A stretch of 15,149 bases of DNA from Cyanobacteria bacterium UBA9971 (GCA_003499955.1 DNRP01000102.1:1813-16961); one strand, 5' to 3'. Shown: positions 1 through 9,411, counted from the stretch's first letter. Notes: generated by a model from the sequence alone, not told the origin. Translations and numbers: made by a program.

Positions 1-1004
1 TTGCCAAAGCAGAATGATTCTACTATAGTTAAACCGAAAGCTTCAAAACAATTACTTGGCAAAATACTTGCAATACAGTTCCTATATTCTTCTTCCAGCT
101 CTAATCCCGATTTAAAGCCTTGAAATTTAATATTTCGCAAAGAATGTTTTTCTGCAAAACGTTTTAAAAGGTCTTTTTCTGAACCATTTCCCACCAGATG
201 AATTTCAATTTCTTCCGGCAATAATTTTGCCGCGTTTGTTAAAAAATTAACGCCTTTTTCTTTCTCCAGCCGTCCCGCATATAAAAAATAACTGTTATTT
301 ATTTTAACTTCAGGCTGAATTTCCAAATATTTTTTACCCGCAAAGTTTTGAATTAAATTCAGTTTATTTTTATTTATACCGGTTTTTGCCGTAAAATCCA
401 TAATCGCTTCACTGGGACAAACAAAAGCGGAAATTTTTTTATAGAATCCCATCATTTCATAAAATGAATATATGGATATTTTAAATAATTTATTTATCAA
501 ATTATCTTCTATACATTTGTTAATTAAACAGTTATGTTTATTAAGTCCTTTGCAATAAACCTTTTCACAGAGTTTTTTTTGTCCCAGCATAAGAGTGCCG
601 GAAGGACACAAAAATCCGGGTCCATGAATTGTTAATACAACAGGGATTTTCCTTTTATAACCTTCATTTAATATAGCCGGAGTTAAATGAAAAGATGTTG
701 TATGCTCATGAATTATATCCGGCTTAATTTTATCAAGAAATATCCCCAATTTTTTAACAGCTTCAGGATTATAAAAAGGTTTATAAAAATTCGTTATTTT
801 TTCTAAAAAACTTAAATTTTTAAAATCTATATGTTTAGGGAAATATTCTAAAAATTCATAATTTTCATCATAATAAGGTTTTTTGTCAGTACAGAAATAA
901 TAAACTTTATGACCATTTTCTTTAAGAAGTTCAGCTTCCTGAAACATTATAGAATTAGAACCGGATTTAATATGAAAATAATTATGAAGAAAAAGAATTT
1001 TCAT
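1..1004 (-). CDS. GT4 glycosyltransferase, partial (C-terminus beyond window)
   Basis: Reading the minus strand from ATG at 1004 gives an open frame of about 334 residues that runs off the window start, so the C-terminal end is missing. It begins MKILFLHNYF, a Rossmann-type strand. A cysteine-rich segment follows (Cys133, 146, 151, 159, 164), of a kind found in some GT4 enzymes. Then come the C-domain markers YAGRLEKEKG (residues 242-251) and EAFGLTIVES (321-330), the EX7E-type motif that binds the sugar nucleotide in GT4/GT-B retaining transferases. It probably adds one sugar to a lipid-linked glycan on the cytoplasmic face of the inner membrane. The start is convincing: the stop codon of the preceding GT2 gene abuts the ATG directly, and AAAGGGG lies 7 nt upstream inside that gene, implying translational coupling. 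Donor and acceptor cannot be read from the sequence. Confidence 0.9.
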   Translation of the reverse strand, partial: MKILFLHNYFHIKSGSNSIMFQEAELLKENGHKVYYFCTDKKPYYDENYEFLEYFPKHIDFKNLSFLEKITNFYKPFYNPEAVKKLGIFLDKIKPDIIHEHTTSFHLTPAILNEGYKRKIPVVLTIHGPGFLCPSGTLMLGQKKLCEKVYCKGLNKHNCLINKCIEDNLINKLFKISIYSFYEMMGFYKKISAFVCPSEAIMDFTAKTGINKNKLNLIQNFAGKKYLEIQPEVKINNSYFLYAGRLEKEKGVNFLTNAAKLLPEEIEIHLVGNGSEKDLLKRFAEKHSLRNIKFQGFKSGLELEEEYRNCIASILPSNCFEAFGLTIVESFCFG

Positions 1005-1757
1005 TTACAAACCCCTTTGTTTTAAAATTAAGTCCCTTTTTATTAATCTTATTTGCCTGTATAAATTAGCAACGGTCAATAAATAGATACGCACTATGAA
1101 ATTTCCAAAAGAAGACCTGTTGGTAACGCTGTTATGTTTTCTCCAGAACATAAGTTCTTTATCCAGATAAGTCAGGTCGTTTGTTCTTGAAGCGACTATG
1201 GCAAACCACCAGTCATGAGGTTCATTAGGCGGTATTGGACTAGCTTTTATAACGAGATCTTTTTTGCATAAAATTGTACATCCCCGCACAATCGAAATAT
1301 TTGCAATCTTTTTAAACGAATTACCCGTAAATAGCTCGGATTTGAGATTACTTTTTATGTTTTTATTTAATAAAATGCCGTTTTTATCTATCATTCCGGC
1401 ATTTGAATGAATTAGAGAATACAAACCTATTTCATTTAATAAAGTTTCGATTTTTTCGGGCAGCCAAATATCATCCTGATCAGAAAATGCGATATATTCA
1501 CCTTTACAAAGAAAAGCGGCTTTTTCAAAATTTTTTGAATAACCAAGATTTTTTTCATTTATAAAATATTTTAATCCGTATTTTTCTTTATATTTTTTAA
1601 GGATTTCGACGGTTGAATCTGTCGAACAGTCATCACAAACAACGACTTCAATATTTTTGTATGTTTGGTTATAAATTGAATCAAGCTGCTCATGAAGATA
1701 TTTTTCGCCGTTATATGTTGCCATTGCTATTGAAACAAGTTTATCATTATTCATCAT
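1005..1757 (-). CDS. GT2 glycosyltransferase, rhamnosyltransferase-like
   Basis: This 250-residue GT-A fold protein has the GT2 nucleotide-binding start VSIAMATYNGE (residues 8-18), DDCSTD (42-47) and the metal-binding SDQDDIWLP (92-100). HDWW (181-184) and the late FWRKHNSVT (204-212) follow. The DQDD plus WR.H..(V)T combination is typical of O-antigen transferases annotated as alpha-rhamnosyltransferases, so dTDP-rhamnose is a plausible donor, but no rml genes are in the window to support it. Its first codon overlaps the stop of the upstream GT2 gene by one base (TAATG), with a GAGAA site about 7-8 nt upstream. A second Met directly follows the first, so the start could be one codon later. 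It is the fourth gene of the minus-strand assembly operon. Length is slightly short for the family, but all core motifs are present. Confidence 0.92.
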   Translation of the reverse strand: MMNNDKLVSIAMATYNGEKYLHEQLDSIYNQTYKNIEVVVCDDCSTDSTVEILKKYKEKYGLKYFINEKNLGYSKNFEKAAFLCKGEYIAFSDQDDIWLPEKIETLLNEIGLYSLIHSNAGMIDKNGILLNKNIKSNLKSELFTGNSFKKIANISIVRGCTILCKKDLVIKASPIPPNEPHDWWFAIVASRTNDLTYLDKELMFWRKHNSVTNRSSFGNFIVRIYLLTVANLYRQIRLIKRDLILKQRGL

Positions 1758-2623
1758 TAATTATTCTCATATTTGCCGTATTTATTTAAAATAAAATCCC
1801 TAAAACCTTCTAAAATTTTGCGGAATTTAGCTTTTATATTTACTCTGTCAAAATAAAAGTTAATAAATATTCTTTTAATTTCGCTTAATCCATATCTAAA
1901 AAAAAGACAGGGAAAGAAAAAAAAGTATTTTGACAACATATACAAAAAATTTCTTGTTTGATAATAAATTCTAATCGGAGAATGTATAAATAATTTTTCA
2001 TTAACAGATACTTGTTTTCCTAAAGAATGATTAATCAAAATATTTTTAAATTTTATTATTTTATAATTTTTTAGCAACGCCCTGAGATTATAGTCATGAT
2101 CCACTTGATCAATAAAAAGTTTTTCTTCAAATTTTCCAATTTGCTTATACAACTCAAGATTTAGTAAATTTCCGGAAGTTATAGCAATTAAAGCCGTTTT
2201 AAAATCATAAATATTTTCTGTTGTTTTATCAAAATTTGTTGCCGATTGGCGATTAGCGCAAATAAGAGCTATTTCTTCCGAATTTTCTAATTTATCAAAA
2301 CAATTGAAAAAATATTTTGCATTATCATCTTCAAATTTGCTATCCTGATCCATGGTCAAAAGCCAGGAAAAGTTTTTTTGCAAAGCAAGTTCTGCTCCTT
2401 GATTTAAAGCTTTGGCAATACCAAGATTTTCATTGTTTGAAATATAACAAATTTTAGGATTTAATTTTAATTTTTCTATAATATCAAGATTTGAATTTTC
2501 AGAATTATCAATGGCAAACAAAATATCCACATAATTAATATAGCTGTTAATATTTTCTATAACATTTAATTCGGGATTATATAAAATTATTACGCCGGAT
2601 ATTGATATTAGTTTGTTATTCAT
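1757..2623 (-). CDS. GT2 glycosyltransferase, dTDP-rhamnosyltransferase family
   Basis: This 288-residue GT2 protein begins with GVIILYNP (residues 10-17). It has NENLGIAKALNQG (64-76), the metal motif MDQDS (91-95), the acceptor-side IDQVDHDYNLR (171-181), an NHSLG motif (198-202) and IRIYYQTRN (217-225). This is the layout of bacterial rhamnosyltransferases (RfbF/WbbL-like TIGR01556 type), which add L-rhamnose from dTDP-rhamnose to lipid-linked intermediates. The donor is inferred from family resemblance only. The tail is hydrophobic and aromatic (about 227-242), then basic, suggesting peripheral membrane binding. The start is well supported by TCTGGAGA 5-6 nt upstream of ATG. It overlaps the next gene by one base and follows the GT2-acyltransferase fusion after 39 nt. 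Two T8 tracts in the coding strand (near 1898-1905 and 1917-1924) lie in the tail. Confidence 0.92.
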   Translation of the reverse strand: MNNKLISISGVIILYNPELNVIENINSYINYVDILFAIDNSENSNLDIIEKLKLNPKICYISNNENLGIAKALNQGAELALQKNFSWLLTMDQDSKFEDDNAKYFFNCFDKLENSEEIALICANRQSATNFDKTTENIYDFKTALIAITSGNLLNLELYKQIGKFEEKLFIDQVDHDYNLRALLKNYKIIKFKNILINHSLGKQVSVNEKLFIHSPIRIYYQTRNFLYMLSKYFFFFPCLFFRYGLSEIKRIFINFYFDRVNIKAKFRKILEGFRDFILNKYGKYENN

Positions 2624-2662
2624 TTTATTCTCCAGAAATTTTTAGCTTTGTTATGAATTTAA

Positions 2663-4234
2663 TTAGTTTTTCAATTTATCGACAATATTTTTTACATTAT
2701 TTTTATCAAGTTTTTGATAAATTATTTCTTTATTTTTAATTAAAATTTCATCATCAAGTATAGAAAAATCCAATTTGGACAATTCTGTGATTACTTCTTT
2801 CTCAAATCTGTATTTAATTACTTTTGCGGGGTTGCCCCCAACAATACTGTAAGCGGGAATATCTTTTGTTACAACGCTTCCGGCTGCGATAACAGCGCCT
2901 TTTTTGATTTTTACCCCCGATAAAATAAGGCTGTTTACACCAATCCAAACATCATCTTCAACAATAACAGAGCCTTTAGTTTTTGTTTCGCAGCTTTGAC
3001 CAAGAAGTTTAACCAAAAACGGATAAGTGGAAAAACTTTCATACGGGTGTTCTCCACCAAGTAAAAATATTACATCCGAAGCAATGGATACATAATTACC
3101 TATAACCAGTTTTTCTTCTAAATGTCCAAACATATAAACTTTTAATCCGCCATATGTTTTTTTCCCGACAGTTACTTTTTTTTGATCAAAAGTATTGATT
3201 AAGAAAGTTTCATTATGAAGATTGTTTATTCTCCATATAATTTTTTTATAAATCTTGTAAAAAATATTGTTTTCAAAATTTCCAAGTTTATTTAGTAATC
3301 TATTAAAAATATTTATATTTAACAGATTTCTTAATTTATTCTTGATAATTAGCGCAGGATAAAGAATCAATGACAAATAAAAAAACCAATCATATTTGTA
3401 ATCTTTCATAAAACAAAAAAATTCCGATTTTTTGTTAATAAATTTGATGCAATAAGGAAGAATATGATTAATTAATAAAAGTTTTTTTTCTTTTTGAAAG
3501 ATATTTTTGTCTAACAAACCATTATTCAAATATTCTTTATATAAAAACAGATAATTTTGTCCAAAAACTTCTGCAATATTATAATCAATATTTTTTTTAA
3601 ACGGTATGTTAATAAAATAATTTTCATTACAAACAATAGCAGGTTTTCCCATAGCTAAAAGCCGAAACAAAAAATCTGTCTGAACTAATAATAATTTATG
3701 ATATCTTGAGAAATCCGGTAATTTTTTGAAATCGTCTTTCCAAATTCCAAATCCCCCAATCCATGTTGAAAAATAAGAAACATGCGATACAAATTCGTTT
3801 AGATTTTTGCAAACTGTTGTCTTTTCCTGAATTTTTTTATTGCCGTTCAAGAAAAAAATAATCGGTTTTTCTTCGGCATTTTCTTTTATTATTTCCACGA
3901 TTGTTGATAAAGCTTCTTTTTTTATTAATAAATAATCATTATGCAGTTTTGCAAAAGTTCCGGTTGCTACAGAAAGTACGTTTTCATAATTTTTTACAGC
4001 GCCGATATTGACTTCGTTTTTCAAATATATAATTTTTTCGGGAAATCTGTCAGTATATTTTTTTATAACTGATGAAGTATTATCTTGTGAACAATTATCA
4101 GCAATAACAACTTCTACGTCATTTGTATTTAAAAAAACACTTTGACTTACAATACTTTCAAGTGTTTTCTCCAAAAATTCCGCTCTATTATACGTAGGAA
4201 TACATATAGATAATACCGGGTTTGATTCAGACAT
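2663..4234 (-). CDS. Fusion: GT2 glycosyltransferase plus left-handed beta-helix acyltransferase
   Basis: A 523-residue two-domain protein. Residues about 7-215 are a GT2 domain: [20 protein letters not shown], then [13 protein letters not shown] (42-54) and [11 protein letters not shown]. At the usual DxD metal site it reads KLHNDYLLI (96-104), a degenerate version. Residues about 215-345 are a helical linker with a hydrophobic stretch (284-297). Residues about 353-480 are a hexapeptide-repeat (LbH) acyltransferase of the CatB/xenobiotic acyltransferase type. It has GGEHPYES with the likely catalytic His396, STYPF (402-406), and the coils [32 protein letters not shown], ending in the hallmark [11 protein letters not shown] (464-474). 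The expected roles are transfer of one sugar and O- or N-acylation, usually acetylation from acetyl-CoA, of the same glycan. The start has AGGGAG upstream within the flippase gene and overlaps that gene by 8 nt. The two domains are normally separate proteins. Confidence 0.9.
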   Translation of the reverse strand: MSESNPVLSICIPTYNRAEFLEKTLESIVSQSVFLNTNDVEVVIADNCSQDNTSSVIKKYTDRFPEKIIYLKNEVNIGAVKNYENVLSVATGTFAKLHNDYLLIKKEALSTIVEIIKENAEEKPIIFFLNGNKKIQEKTTVCKNLNEFVSHVSYFSTWIGGFGIWKDDFKKLPDFSRYHKLLLVQTDFLFRLLAMGKPAIVCNENYFINIPFKKNIDYNIAEVFGQNYLFLYKEYLNNGLLDKNIFQKEKKLLLINHILPYCIKFINKKSEFFCFMKDYKYDWFFYLSLILYPALIIKNKLRNLLNINIFNRLLNKLGNFENNIFYKIYKKIIWRINNLHNETFLINTFDQKKVTVGKKTYGGLKVYMFGHLEEKLVIGNYVSIASDVIFLLGGEHPYESFSTYPFLVKLLGQSCETKTKGSVIVEDDVWIGVNSLILSGVKIKKGAVIAAGSVVTKDIPAYSIVGGNPAKVIKYRFEKEVITELSKLDFSILDDEILIKNKEIIYQKLDKNNVKNIVDKLKN

Positions 4235-5624
4235 TGTTTATCAACTCCCTGTAATTACTAAACTTCGAATATTCCTTACGTTTTATGATAAAAATTAGCC
4301 GATAAGGAATTAACATTATCAAACTTGCGATACAATAACTCCAAATAGTGACAGCGGTGGATGCAAACAATTTCATGCTCAACCAAATAGCCATGCCGGT
4401 TAAAATAGCGCCTACAACAGATGGCAACATGTAGGGTTCTTGTTTATGAGCCCGAAGATATGTTGCCCAATTCGCCGCCAGAAGATTTATAAGACCTATA
4501 ATAATTAATAAAAATATTTCAACGGGACTTAATATGCGATTATCCCAATGAAACATCGGAAATAAAACGGCACAAATAAATAACAGCGAAAGACCGCCTG
4601 TACAAAACACTAAAATACTTTGTTTTAATGTAATATTAAATAATTTATCAAGATTTTTGCGTTCATTTCTGGCTATAAACATATTAAATAAAGGAGTTTT
4701 AGCACTTGGCCATATATTAGCCGCCATTAAAACAGACCATACAAGAGAAACAGATAATCCTGTTTTTCCGGCGGCTTCAGCGCCGGCATAAAACATCGCA
4801 GCCGGTGTTATGAACTGAAATATAAAATAACCTGATATCCAGCTCAAAGCATATCTCCATTGAAGAGGCAACGTCTCCGAAAACCAATTGTAGGGCCTTT
4901 GAGTCTTTGTTTGAAATATTTGTTTCCATAAATTTGGAGAAACGAAATAAAACAAAATTATGCCCGATATTATATTTAAAAACATACCTACAAAAAGTCC
5001 CCATAATTTAAGTCCTAATAAAAGCGCTGACCATAGACCCAAATTGCTTATTAACAAACTAAAAAAAGTACACTTTTGAACATCGGCTACTTTATTGCAT
5101 CCATTAAGAATTGAGCTGAACAAAGAAACTGATAATATTGCCGCTCCGGTAAAAGAGTACATTATCCAGGCTAAAATTATTAAAAAATCACCGCCGGATT
5201 GTTTTAAAAATATTGAACCGATAAAAGTAAGCAGGCAAAATGCGATTGGTATTATAAAACAATAAAATTTCAAGGCAAATTGAATAAAAGAAATAAACCT
5301 TTCAATTTTTTCATCGGTGCCGGAGATGATTCCGTCAGTATTTTCTGTCAAATGCGCAAATTCATGACCGACAAACTGACTAATTATATTTAAAAAACCC
5401 ATTTCGGCAAATACGGCTAAAGATCCAAGACTTAAAAAGGTATACCAATAGCCCTGTTCGTTTGGGGTCAAACACCTGATAATCAAATACGCCGTAACAG
5501 AAATTCTGATCATCCCAAAGGATTTATTAATAAGAGAAAAAAATATAGCTTTATCGATGCCTGTTAACGATTTAATTTTTTTGATTTTTTGATTGTTGTT
5601 AATTTGGCTAATACTTGAAATCAA
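4227..5624 (-). CDS. Wzx-type polysaccharide flippase (MOP superfamily)
   Basis: A 465-residue protein made almost entirely of hydrophobic helices separated by short loops, consistent with the 12-14 helices of MOP-superfamily O-antigen flippases, which move undecaprenyl-diphosphate-linked repeat units across the inner membrane. The N-terminal part, [17 protein letters not shown] followed by [20 protein letters not shown], matches the usual first helix and the P.E.G.....F loop of Wzx proteins. A hydrophilic loop (about residues 85-108) and a Trp/Arg-rich central loop (about 235-257) are visible. The start is TTG at 5624. No ATG occurs between the upstream in-frame stop near 5664 and residue 38, and GAGG sits 5 nt ahead of the TTG. 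It is the first gene of the minus-strand operon, so it is likely transcribed from the 5625-5819 region. No Wzy polymerase lies beside it. Confidence 0.88.
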   Translation of the reverse strand: MISSISQINNNQKIKKIKSLTGIDKAIFFSLINKSFGMIRISVTAYLIIRCLTPNEQGYWYTFLSLGSLAVFAEMGFLNIISQFVGHEFAHLTENTDGIISGTDEKIERFISFIQFALKFYCFIIPIAFCLLTFIGSIFLKQSGGDFLIILAWIMYSFTGAAILSVSLFSSILNGCNKVADVQKCTFFSLLISNLGLWSALLLGLKLWGLFVGMFLNIISGIILFYFVSPNLWKQIFQTKTQRPYNWFSETLPLQWRYALSWISGYFIFQFITPAAMFYAGAEAAGKTGLSVSLVWSVLMAANIWPSAKTPLFNMFIARNERKNLDKLFNITLKQSILVFCTGGLSLLFICAVLFPMFHWDNRILSPVEIFLLIIIGLINLLAANWATYLRAHKQEPYMLPSVVGAILTGMAIWLSMKLFASTAVTIWSYCIASLIMLIPYRLIFIIKRKEYSKFSNYRELINNV

Positions 5625-5819
5625 AATAACCTCATCATCAAAGATAATATTTTTTGTAAATCTTCAATAATTGTTTCTCGATTTAATTTAAAAAAATATA
5701 GACAGGCTACTAAAAATTAATTAATCGAAAAGATTAGAAATAAGATTCCTTATGCGATTGCAACTTTATTCTATTCTCGTTAATAAGCTTTTTAATACTA
5801 AAGAAACAAAAGGATTTTT
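5625..5819. promoter_or_regulatory. Divergent intergenic region between the two polysaccharide operons
   Basis: This 195-base AT-rich stretch separates the flippase-led minus operon from the FkbM-led plus operon. It must hold the promoters for both unless either is read through from elsewhere. On the plus strand TTGCAA (5758-5763) is followed after 17 nt by TAATAA, a weak sigma70-like pair. On the minus strand TATTAT (5644-5649) is a possible -10 without a good -35. Neither is strong enough to call individually. AAAAGGA just before 5820 is the ribosome binding site of the FkbM gene. No small ORF, hairpin or riboswitch was recognised. Confidence 0.45.
5630..5633 (-). promoter_or_regulatory. 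Ribosome binding site deciding a TTG start of the flippase
   Basis: On the minus strand GAGG lies 5 nt ahead of TTG at 5624-5622. With no in-frame ATG until residue 38, which is inside the first predicted helix, this site is the main support for a TTG start. Confidence 0.55.
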
Positions 5820-6749
5820 ATGATAAGCCTTAAACAATTAAAATCAGATTTCTATGAAGGAAAAATTAACAAGGCGGATTATATTGATAAAATACATGAA
5901 ATACATAAATATTTATTCGAATATGCTGATTTTATTAAAAATACGGATATTTCAAAGATAGAAATAGTAGAAGAAGCTGTAGTTATGTCATTAGCAATTA
6001 CGGATGCCAAAATAATCTGTAATAAAAATGATAAAAGAAATCCGGCCGTAGAAATATTAAATTTTAATTGTGTTGAAAAACCGGAATTAAACATGATGAG
6101 AAAACTTATTAAAGAAAACTCTGTAATTCTGGATATTGGCGCTAATATCGGCTGGTACGCGGTGAATCTTCCAAAATTAATACCGAATGTCAGAATTTAT
6201 TCTTTTGAACCCGTACCTGAAACCTTTGATTATTTAAGACAAAATATTGAGATTAATAATTTAGAAAATATAAAGATATTTAATTTTGGCTTTTACGATA
6301 AAGAAAAAATAATACCTATAAATTTTTATCCTGAATATACAGTAAGCTCTTCCATTGCTAACTTGTCGGAAACAAACAAAGTTGTGAATATACCTTGTAA
6401 ATTTAGGACTTTGGATAATTTTATAAATGAAAATAACTTGAAAATAGATTTTATTAAATGTGATACCGAGGGTTCTGAGATATTTGTTTTTCAAGGAGGG
6501 CTTGAAACTCTTAAAAATCAAAGACCCGTTATATTTGCGGAAATGCTTAGAAAATGGACTGCAAAATTTAATTATCATCCAAATGAAATGATTAAATTAT
6601 TTAAAGACATCGGATATAAATGTTTTTGCATAAATGGTGATTATTTATCAGAAATTACATTAATGACTGATGAAACAACTGAAACAAACTTTTTCTTCCT
6701 TCCTGAAGAAAGAAAAAGTTTTTATAAAAATTTATTATTAATAAATTAA
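5820..6749 (+). CDS. FkbM-family SAM-dependent methyltransferase
   Basis: This 309-residue class I methyltransferase has motif I VILDIGANIGWY (residues 102-113) for S-adenosylmethionine, the acidic SFEPVPE (128-134), and the FkbM signature KIDFIKCDTEGSE (208-220), equivalent to the usual IKIDVEGAE. It ends in a typical FkbM tail with NFFFLPEE (290-297). FkbM proteins in polysaccharide loci usually O-methylate a sugar hydroxyl, either on the nucleotide sugar or on the lipid-linked glycan. The substrate here is unknown. The N-terminal ~95 residues are helical and outside the core fold. ATG at 5820 has AAAAGGA at the right spacing. It leads the plus-strand operon, with RfbF 21 nt downstream, so methylation of the CDP-derived sugar is an attractive inference. 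Confidence 0.9.
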   Translation: MISLKQLKSDFYEGKINKADYIDKIHEIHKYLFEYADFIKNTDISKIEIVEEAVVMSLAITDAKIICNKNDKRNPAVEILNFNCVEKPELNMMRKLIKENSVILDIGANIGWYAVNLPKLIPNVRIYSFEPVPETFDYLRQNIEINNLENIKIFNFGFYDKEKIIPINFYPEYTVSSSIANLSETNKVVNIPCKFRTLDNFINENNLKIDFIKCDTEGSEIFVFQGGLETLKNQRPVIFAEMLRKWTAKFNYHPNEMIKLFKDIGYKCFCINGDYLSEITLMTDETTETNFFFLPEERKSFYKNLLLIN

Positions 6750-6770
6750 TAATTCGCGACAGGGGAAAAA

Positions 6771-7586
6771 ATGAAAGTTGTAATTTTAGCAGGCGGATTT
6801 GGAACTCGAATTAGTGAAGAAACTGATTTAGTACCAAAACCAATGATTGAAATAGGCGGAAAACCAATTTTGTGGCATATTATGAAGATTTATTCACGGT
6901 ACGGGCTTAATGAATTTATAATATTGCTCGGTTATAAAGGATATTTAATTAAAGAATATTTTGCAAATTATTTTCTTCATCATTCTGATATAACAATAAA
7001 TTTATCCGAAAATACCCGTGAAATTAATTTAACTAATAATATTGAGCCATGGAAAATATCGTTAATTGATACCGGTTTAGATACTATGACGGGCGGCAGG
7101 ATTAAGAAAATACAAAGTTTTTTCAAAAAAAATGAAACATTTCTGCTTACTTATGGTGATGGAGTTGGGGATATAAATATATTTGAATTACTGAATTGTC
7201 ATAAAAAAAACGGAAAACTGGCTACAGTTACTACAGTTCAGCCTTTCGGAAAATTTGGAGCTATTAATGTTGATAAGCAGGGAATTGTCAAATCTTTTCA
7301 GGAAAAGCCAAAAGGTGATAATTCCTGGGTAAATGGCGGGTTTTTTGTGTTGGAACCAGAAATTTTTAATTATATAAAAGATGAAAACACAGTATGGGAA
7401 AAAGAACCACTAGAAAATCTTTCTAAAGATGAACAACTGGTCGCTTACAAACACCACGGTTTCTGGAAACCAATGGATACTTTAAGCGATAAGAAAGAAT
7501 TGGAAAAATTATGGAATTCGGGTAATGCTCCCTGGCAAATATGGGATGACCGGAGCAACTGCTATAACGTAAAAGAAAAAGTATAA
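6771..7586 (+). CDS. rfbF: Glucose-1-phosphate cytidylyltransferase
   Basis: This 271-residue protein closely resembles Salmonella RfbF/DdhA. It makes CDP-glucose from glucose-1-phosphate and CTP, the entry step to CDP-derived deoxy and branched sugars. Visible motifs are the nucleotide-binding LAGGFGTRISEET (6-18), KPMIEIGGKPILWHIMK (23-39), GYKGYLIKEYFANYFLH (54-70), DTGLDTMTGGR (100-110), TYGDGVGD (127-134), FQEKPKGD (176-183), NGGFFVLEP (188-196) and GFWKPMDTL (230-238). These match the family almost end to end. The C-terminus (after APWQIWD) carries about 12 extra residues. ATG at 6771 is preceded by AGGGGA at good spacing. It sits between the FkbM gene and the ThDP enzyme. The usual partners CDP-glucose 4,6-dehydratase (RfbG) and RfbH are not next to it. 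Confidence 0.95.
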   Translation: MKVVILAGGFGTRISEETDLVPKPMIEIGGKPILWHIMKIYSRYGLNEFIILLGYKGYLIKEYFANYFLHHSDITINLSENTREINLTNNIEPWKISLIDTGLDTMTGGRIKKIQSFFKKNETFLLTYGDGVGDINIFELLNCHKKNGKLATVTTVQPFGKFGAINVDKQGIVKSFQEKPKGDNSWVNGGFFVLEPEIFNYIKDENTVWEKEPLENLSKDEQLVAYKHHGFWKPMDTLSDKKELEKLWNSGNAPWQIWDDRSNCYNVKEKV

Positions 7587-7617
7587 AAGCTGTAACCAGA
7601 GGCTTAAAGAAGTAAAA

Positions 7618-9387
7618 ATGAGAGCATCAGACTATATTATCAACTACCTCGCCGATAATAAAATTAATAAAATATACGGTTATATCGGTGGAGCTATAGC
7701 GTATTTAGCAGATTCTCTCTATAAACACCCTCAAGTAGAAATGGTAAATATGATACATGAACAAGGGGCTGCTTTTGCCGCTGAAGGATTTGCCAGAACA
7801 ACGGGAATAACAGGCGTGGCTATCGCAACAAGCGGACCGGGCGCTACAAATCTTATAACTTCTATAGGCAGCTGTTTTTTTGATTCAATCCCCGCTTTAT
7901 TTATAACAGGACAGGTAAATACCTATGATTACAAATATAATAATCCGAGAAGACAAGTTGGTTTTCAGGAAACAGATATCGTAAGCATAATTAAACCAAT
8001 AACAAAATATGCCGTAATGATATCTAATACAGAAAATCTTCGCTATGAACTTGAAAAATGTTTGTATTTATCCGCGCATGGAAGAAAAGGACCGGTGTTG
8101 CTGGATATTCCAATGAATATTCAAAGAGATGACATTGATTTTGATAAATCAAAATCATTTTTTGACAGCGAAGAATTTCAGGTTTTATCTTGTAAAAATA
8201 ATATTTCAAAAGAAATTTTGGCGGATATAGAGCTTATTATCAATACTTCTAAAAGACCTGTTTTGCTTTTAGGCGGCGGAATAAGATTGGCTTTCGCTAA
8301 TGATGAATTAAAAGTTTTTATTGAAAAGACAAAAATCCCTATAGTCCATTCATTAATGGGAACTGATGCTGTAGCCGGTAATTATAAATACAATATGGGT
8401 TTAATTGGAGCTTATGGTAACAGATATGGAAATTTTACACTAGCTAACGCCGATCTTATAATAGTTTTGGGTTCTAGACTCGATACAAGACAAACAGGAA
8501 CAAACCTTAACTTATTTGCCAGAGAAGCAAAAATTATTCATGTGGATATAGATGAAAATGAATTAAATTGCAAAAATATTGCCAATATAAAGTTAAAGAC
8601 CGATATAAAAGAATTTTTAAAAGAAATAAATTTAATCAATTTCAAACTTAATCTTGATTTTTGGCATAAAAAAATTCTCGAATATAAAGATAAATACCCG
8701 TCAGTTCAAAATATAAACGGCGTTATCAAAAACCCCAATCTTTTAATAGCTCAAATTTTTAACTGTTTAAAAAGCGATGATGTTGTTTGTGTTGATGTCG
8801 GGCAACATCAAATGTGGACAGCTCAATCATGTTGTGTTCAAACAAATCAGCGGATTCATTTTTCCGGAGGAATGGGATCAATGGGCTTTGCATTGCCTTG
8901 CGCTATAGGCTCAACTATAGCGACGGGCAAACGTTCCATTGTTATAACAGGCGATGGTGGTCTACAAATGAATATTCAAGAACTTGAAATATTAAAAAGA
9001 AGAAATCTTCCCGTGAAAATAATTGTTATGAACAACCAAAACCTTGGTATGGTCAGACAATTTCAGGAAATATATTTTGAAAGCAGGCTGCAATCAACCG
9101 TAATTGATTACAGTGTGCCCGATTTTGAAAAAATAGCAAAAGCTTATGGTTTATCGGCAAAATCTATATTTTATTACGAGAATATAAATGATATTCTCAA
9201 AGAATTTTTAGAAGACCCGCTGCCGGGCTTGCTTAATATATATACTGAAAAATTTACGGTTGTTGAACCCAAGTTAATAATTAACTACCCTATAGAAGAT
9301 ATGCACCCGTTCCTTGACAGAAAGGAATTTGAAAGCCGGATGATAATTAAGTCAGCCGTAGAGTCTAAAAATGTACAGTTTTTATAA
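7618..9387 (+). CDS. ThDP-dependent acetolactate-synthase-like enzyme, candidate sugar carboligase (YerE-like)
   Basis: This 589-residue protein has the three-domain acetohydroxyacid synthase fold. The PYR domain holds the cofactor-activating Glu48 in HEQGAAFAAEGFAR. A central FAD/nucleotide-type domain holds VLGSRLDTRQTG (283-294). The PP domain holds the ThDP motif, TGDGG (444-448) through MNNQNLG (471-477). Where biosynthetic AHAS usually has MVxQWQ it reads MVRQFQ, with Phe482 replacing the Trp linked to 2-ketobutyrate preference, and no IlvN/IlvH regulatory subunit lies nearby. Lying directly after rfbF, it resembles YerE of the Yersinia yersiniose pathway, which joins an acetyl unit from pyruvate to a 4-keto CDP-sugar to give a branched sugar. 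That role is inferred from context; ordinary acetolactate synthase remains the alternative. The ribosome binding site is weak (AAGAAG before ATG 7618). The gene lies 31 nt after rfbF and 24 nt before the SDR gene. Confidence 0.85.
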   Translation: MRASDYIINYLADNKINKIYGYIGGAIAYLADSLYKHPQVEMVNMIHEQGAAFAAEGFARTTGITGVAIATSGPGATNLITSIGSCFFDSIPALFITGQVNTYDYKYNNPRRQVGFQETDIVSIIKPITKYAVMISNTENLRYELEKCLYLSAHGRKGPVLLDIPMNIQRDDIDFDKSKSFFDSEEFQVLSCKNNISKEILADIELIINTSKRPVLLLGGGIRLAFANDELKVFIEKTKIPIVHSLMGTDAVAGNYKYNMGLIGAYGNRYGNFTLANADLIIVLGSRLDTRQTGTNLNLFAREAKIIHVDIDENELNCKNIANIKLKTDIKEFLKEINLINFKLNLDFWHKKILEYKDKYPSVQNINGVIKNPNLLIAQIFNCLKSDDVVCVDVGQHQMWTAQSCCVQTNQRIHFSGGMGSMGFALPCAIGSTIATGKRSIVITGDGGLQMNIQELEILKRRNLPVKIIVMNNQNLGMVRQFQEIYFESRLQSTVIDYSVPDFEKIAKAYGLSAKSIFYYENINDILKEFLEDPLPGLLNIYTEKFTVVEPKLIINYPIEDMHPFLDRKEFESRMIIKSAVESKNVQFL

Positions 9388-9411
9388 AATATTACAAATT
9401 AAGGAATAATT

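Noticed and set aside
1898..1924. Two T8/A8 homopolymer runs within 27 bases in a GT2 gene, candidate phase-variation tracts
   Set aside because: Runs of eight A or T are common throughout this AT-rich window (for example near 573, 3176, 3482, 3591 and 14853), the frame is intact, and no longer or GC-type tract stands out.
7618..9387. Housekeeping acetolactate synthase (ilvB) for branched-chain amino acids
   Set aside because: No ilvN/ilvH, ilvC or other amino-acid genes nearby, the MVxQWQ Trp is Phe, and the gene sits in a sugar-nucleotide operon. Not fully excluded without phylogeny.
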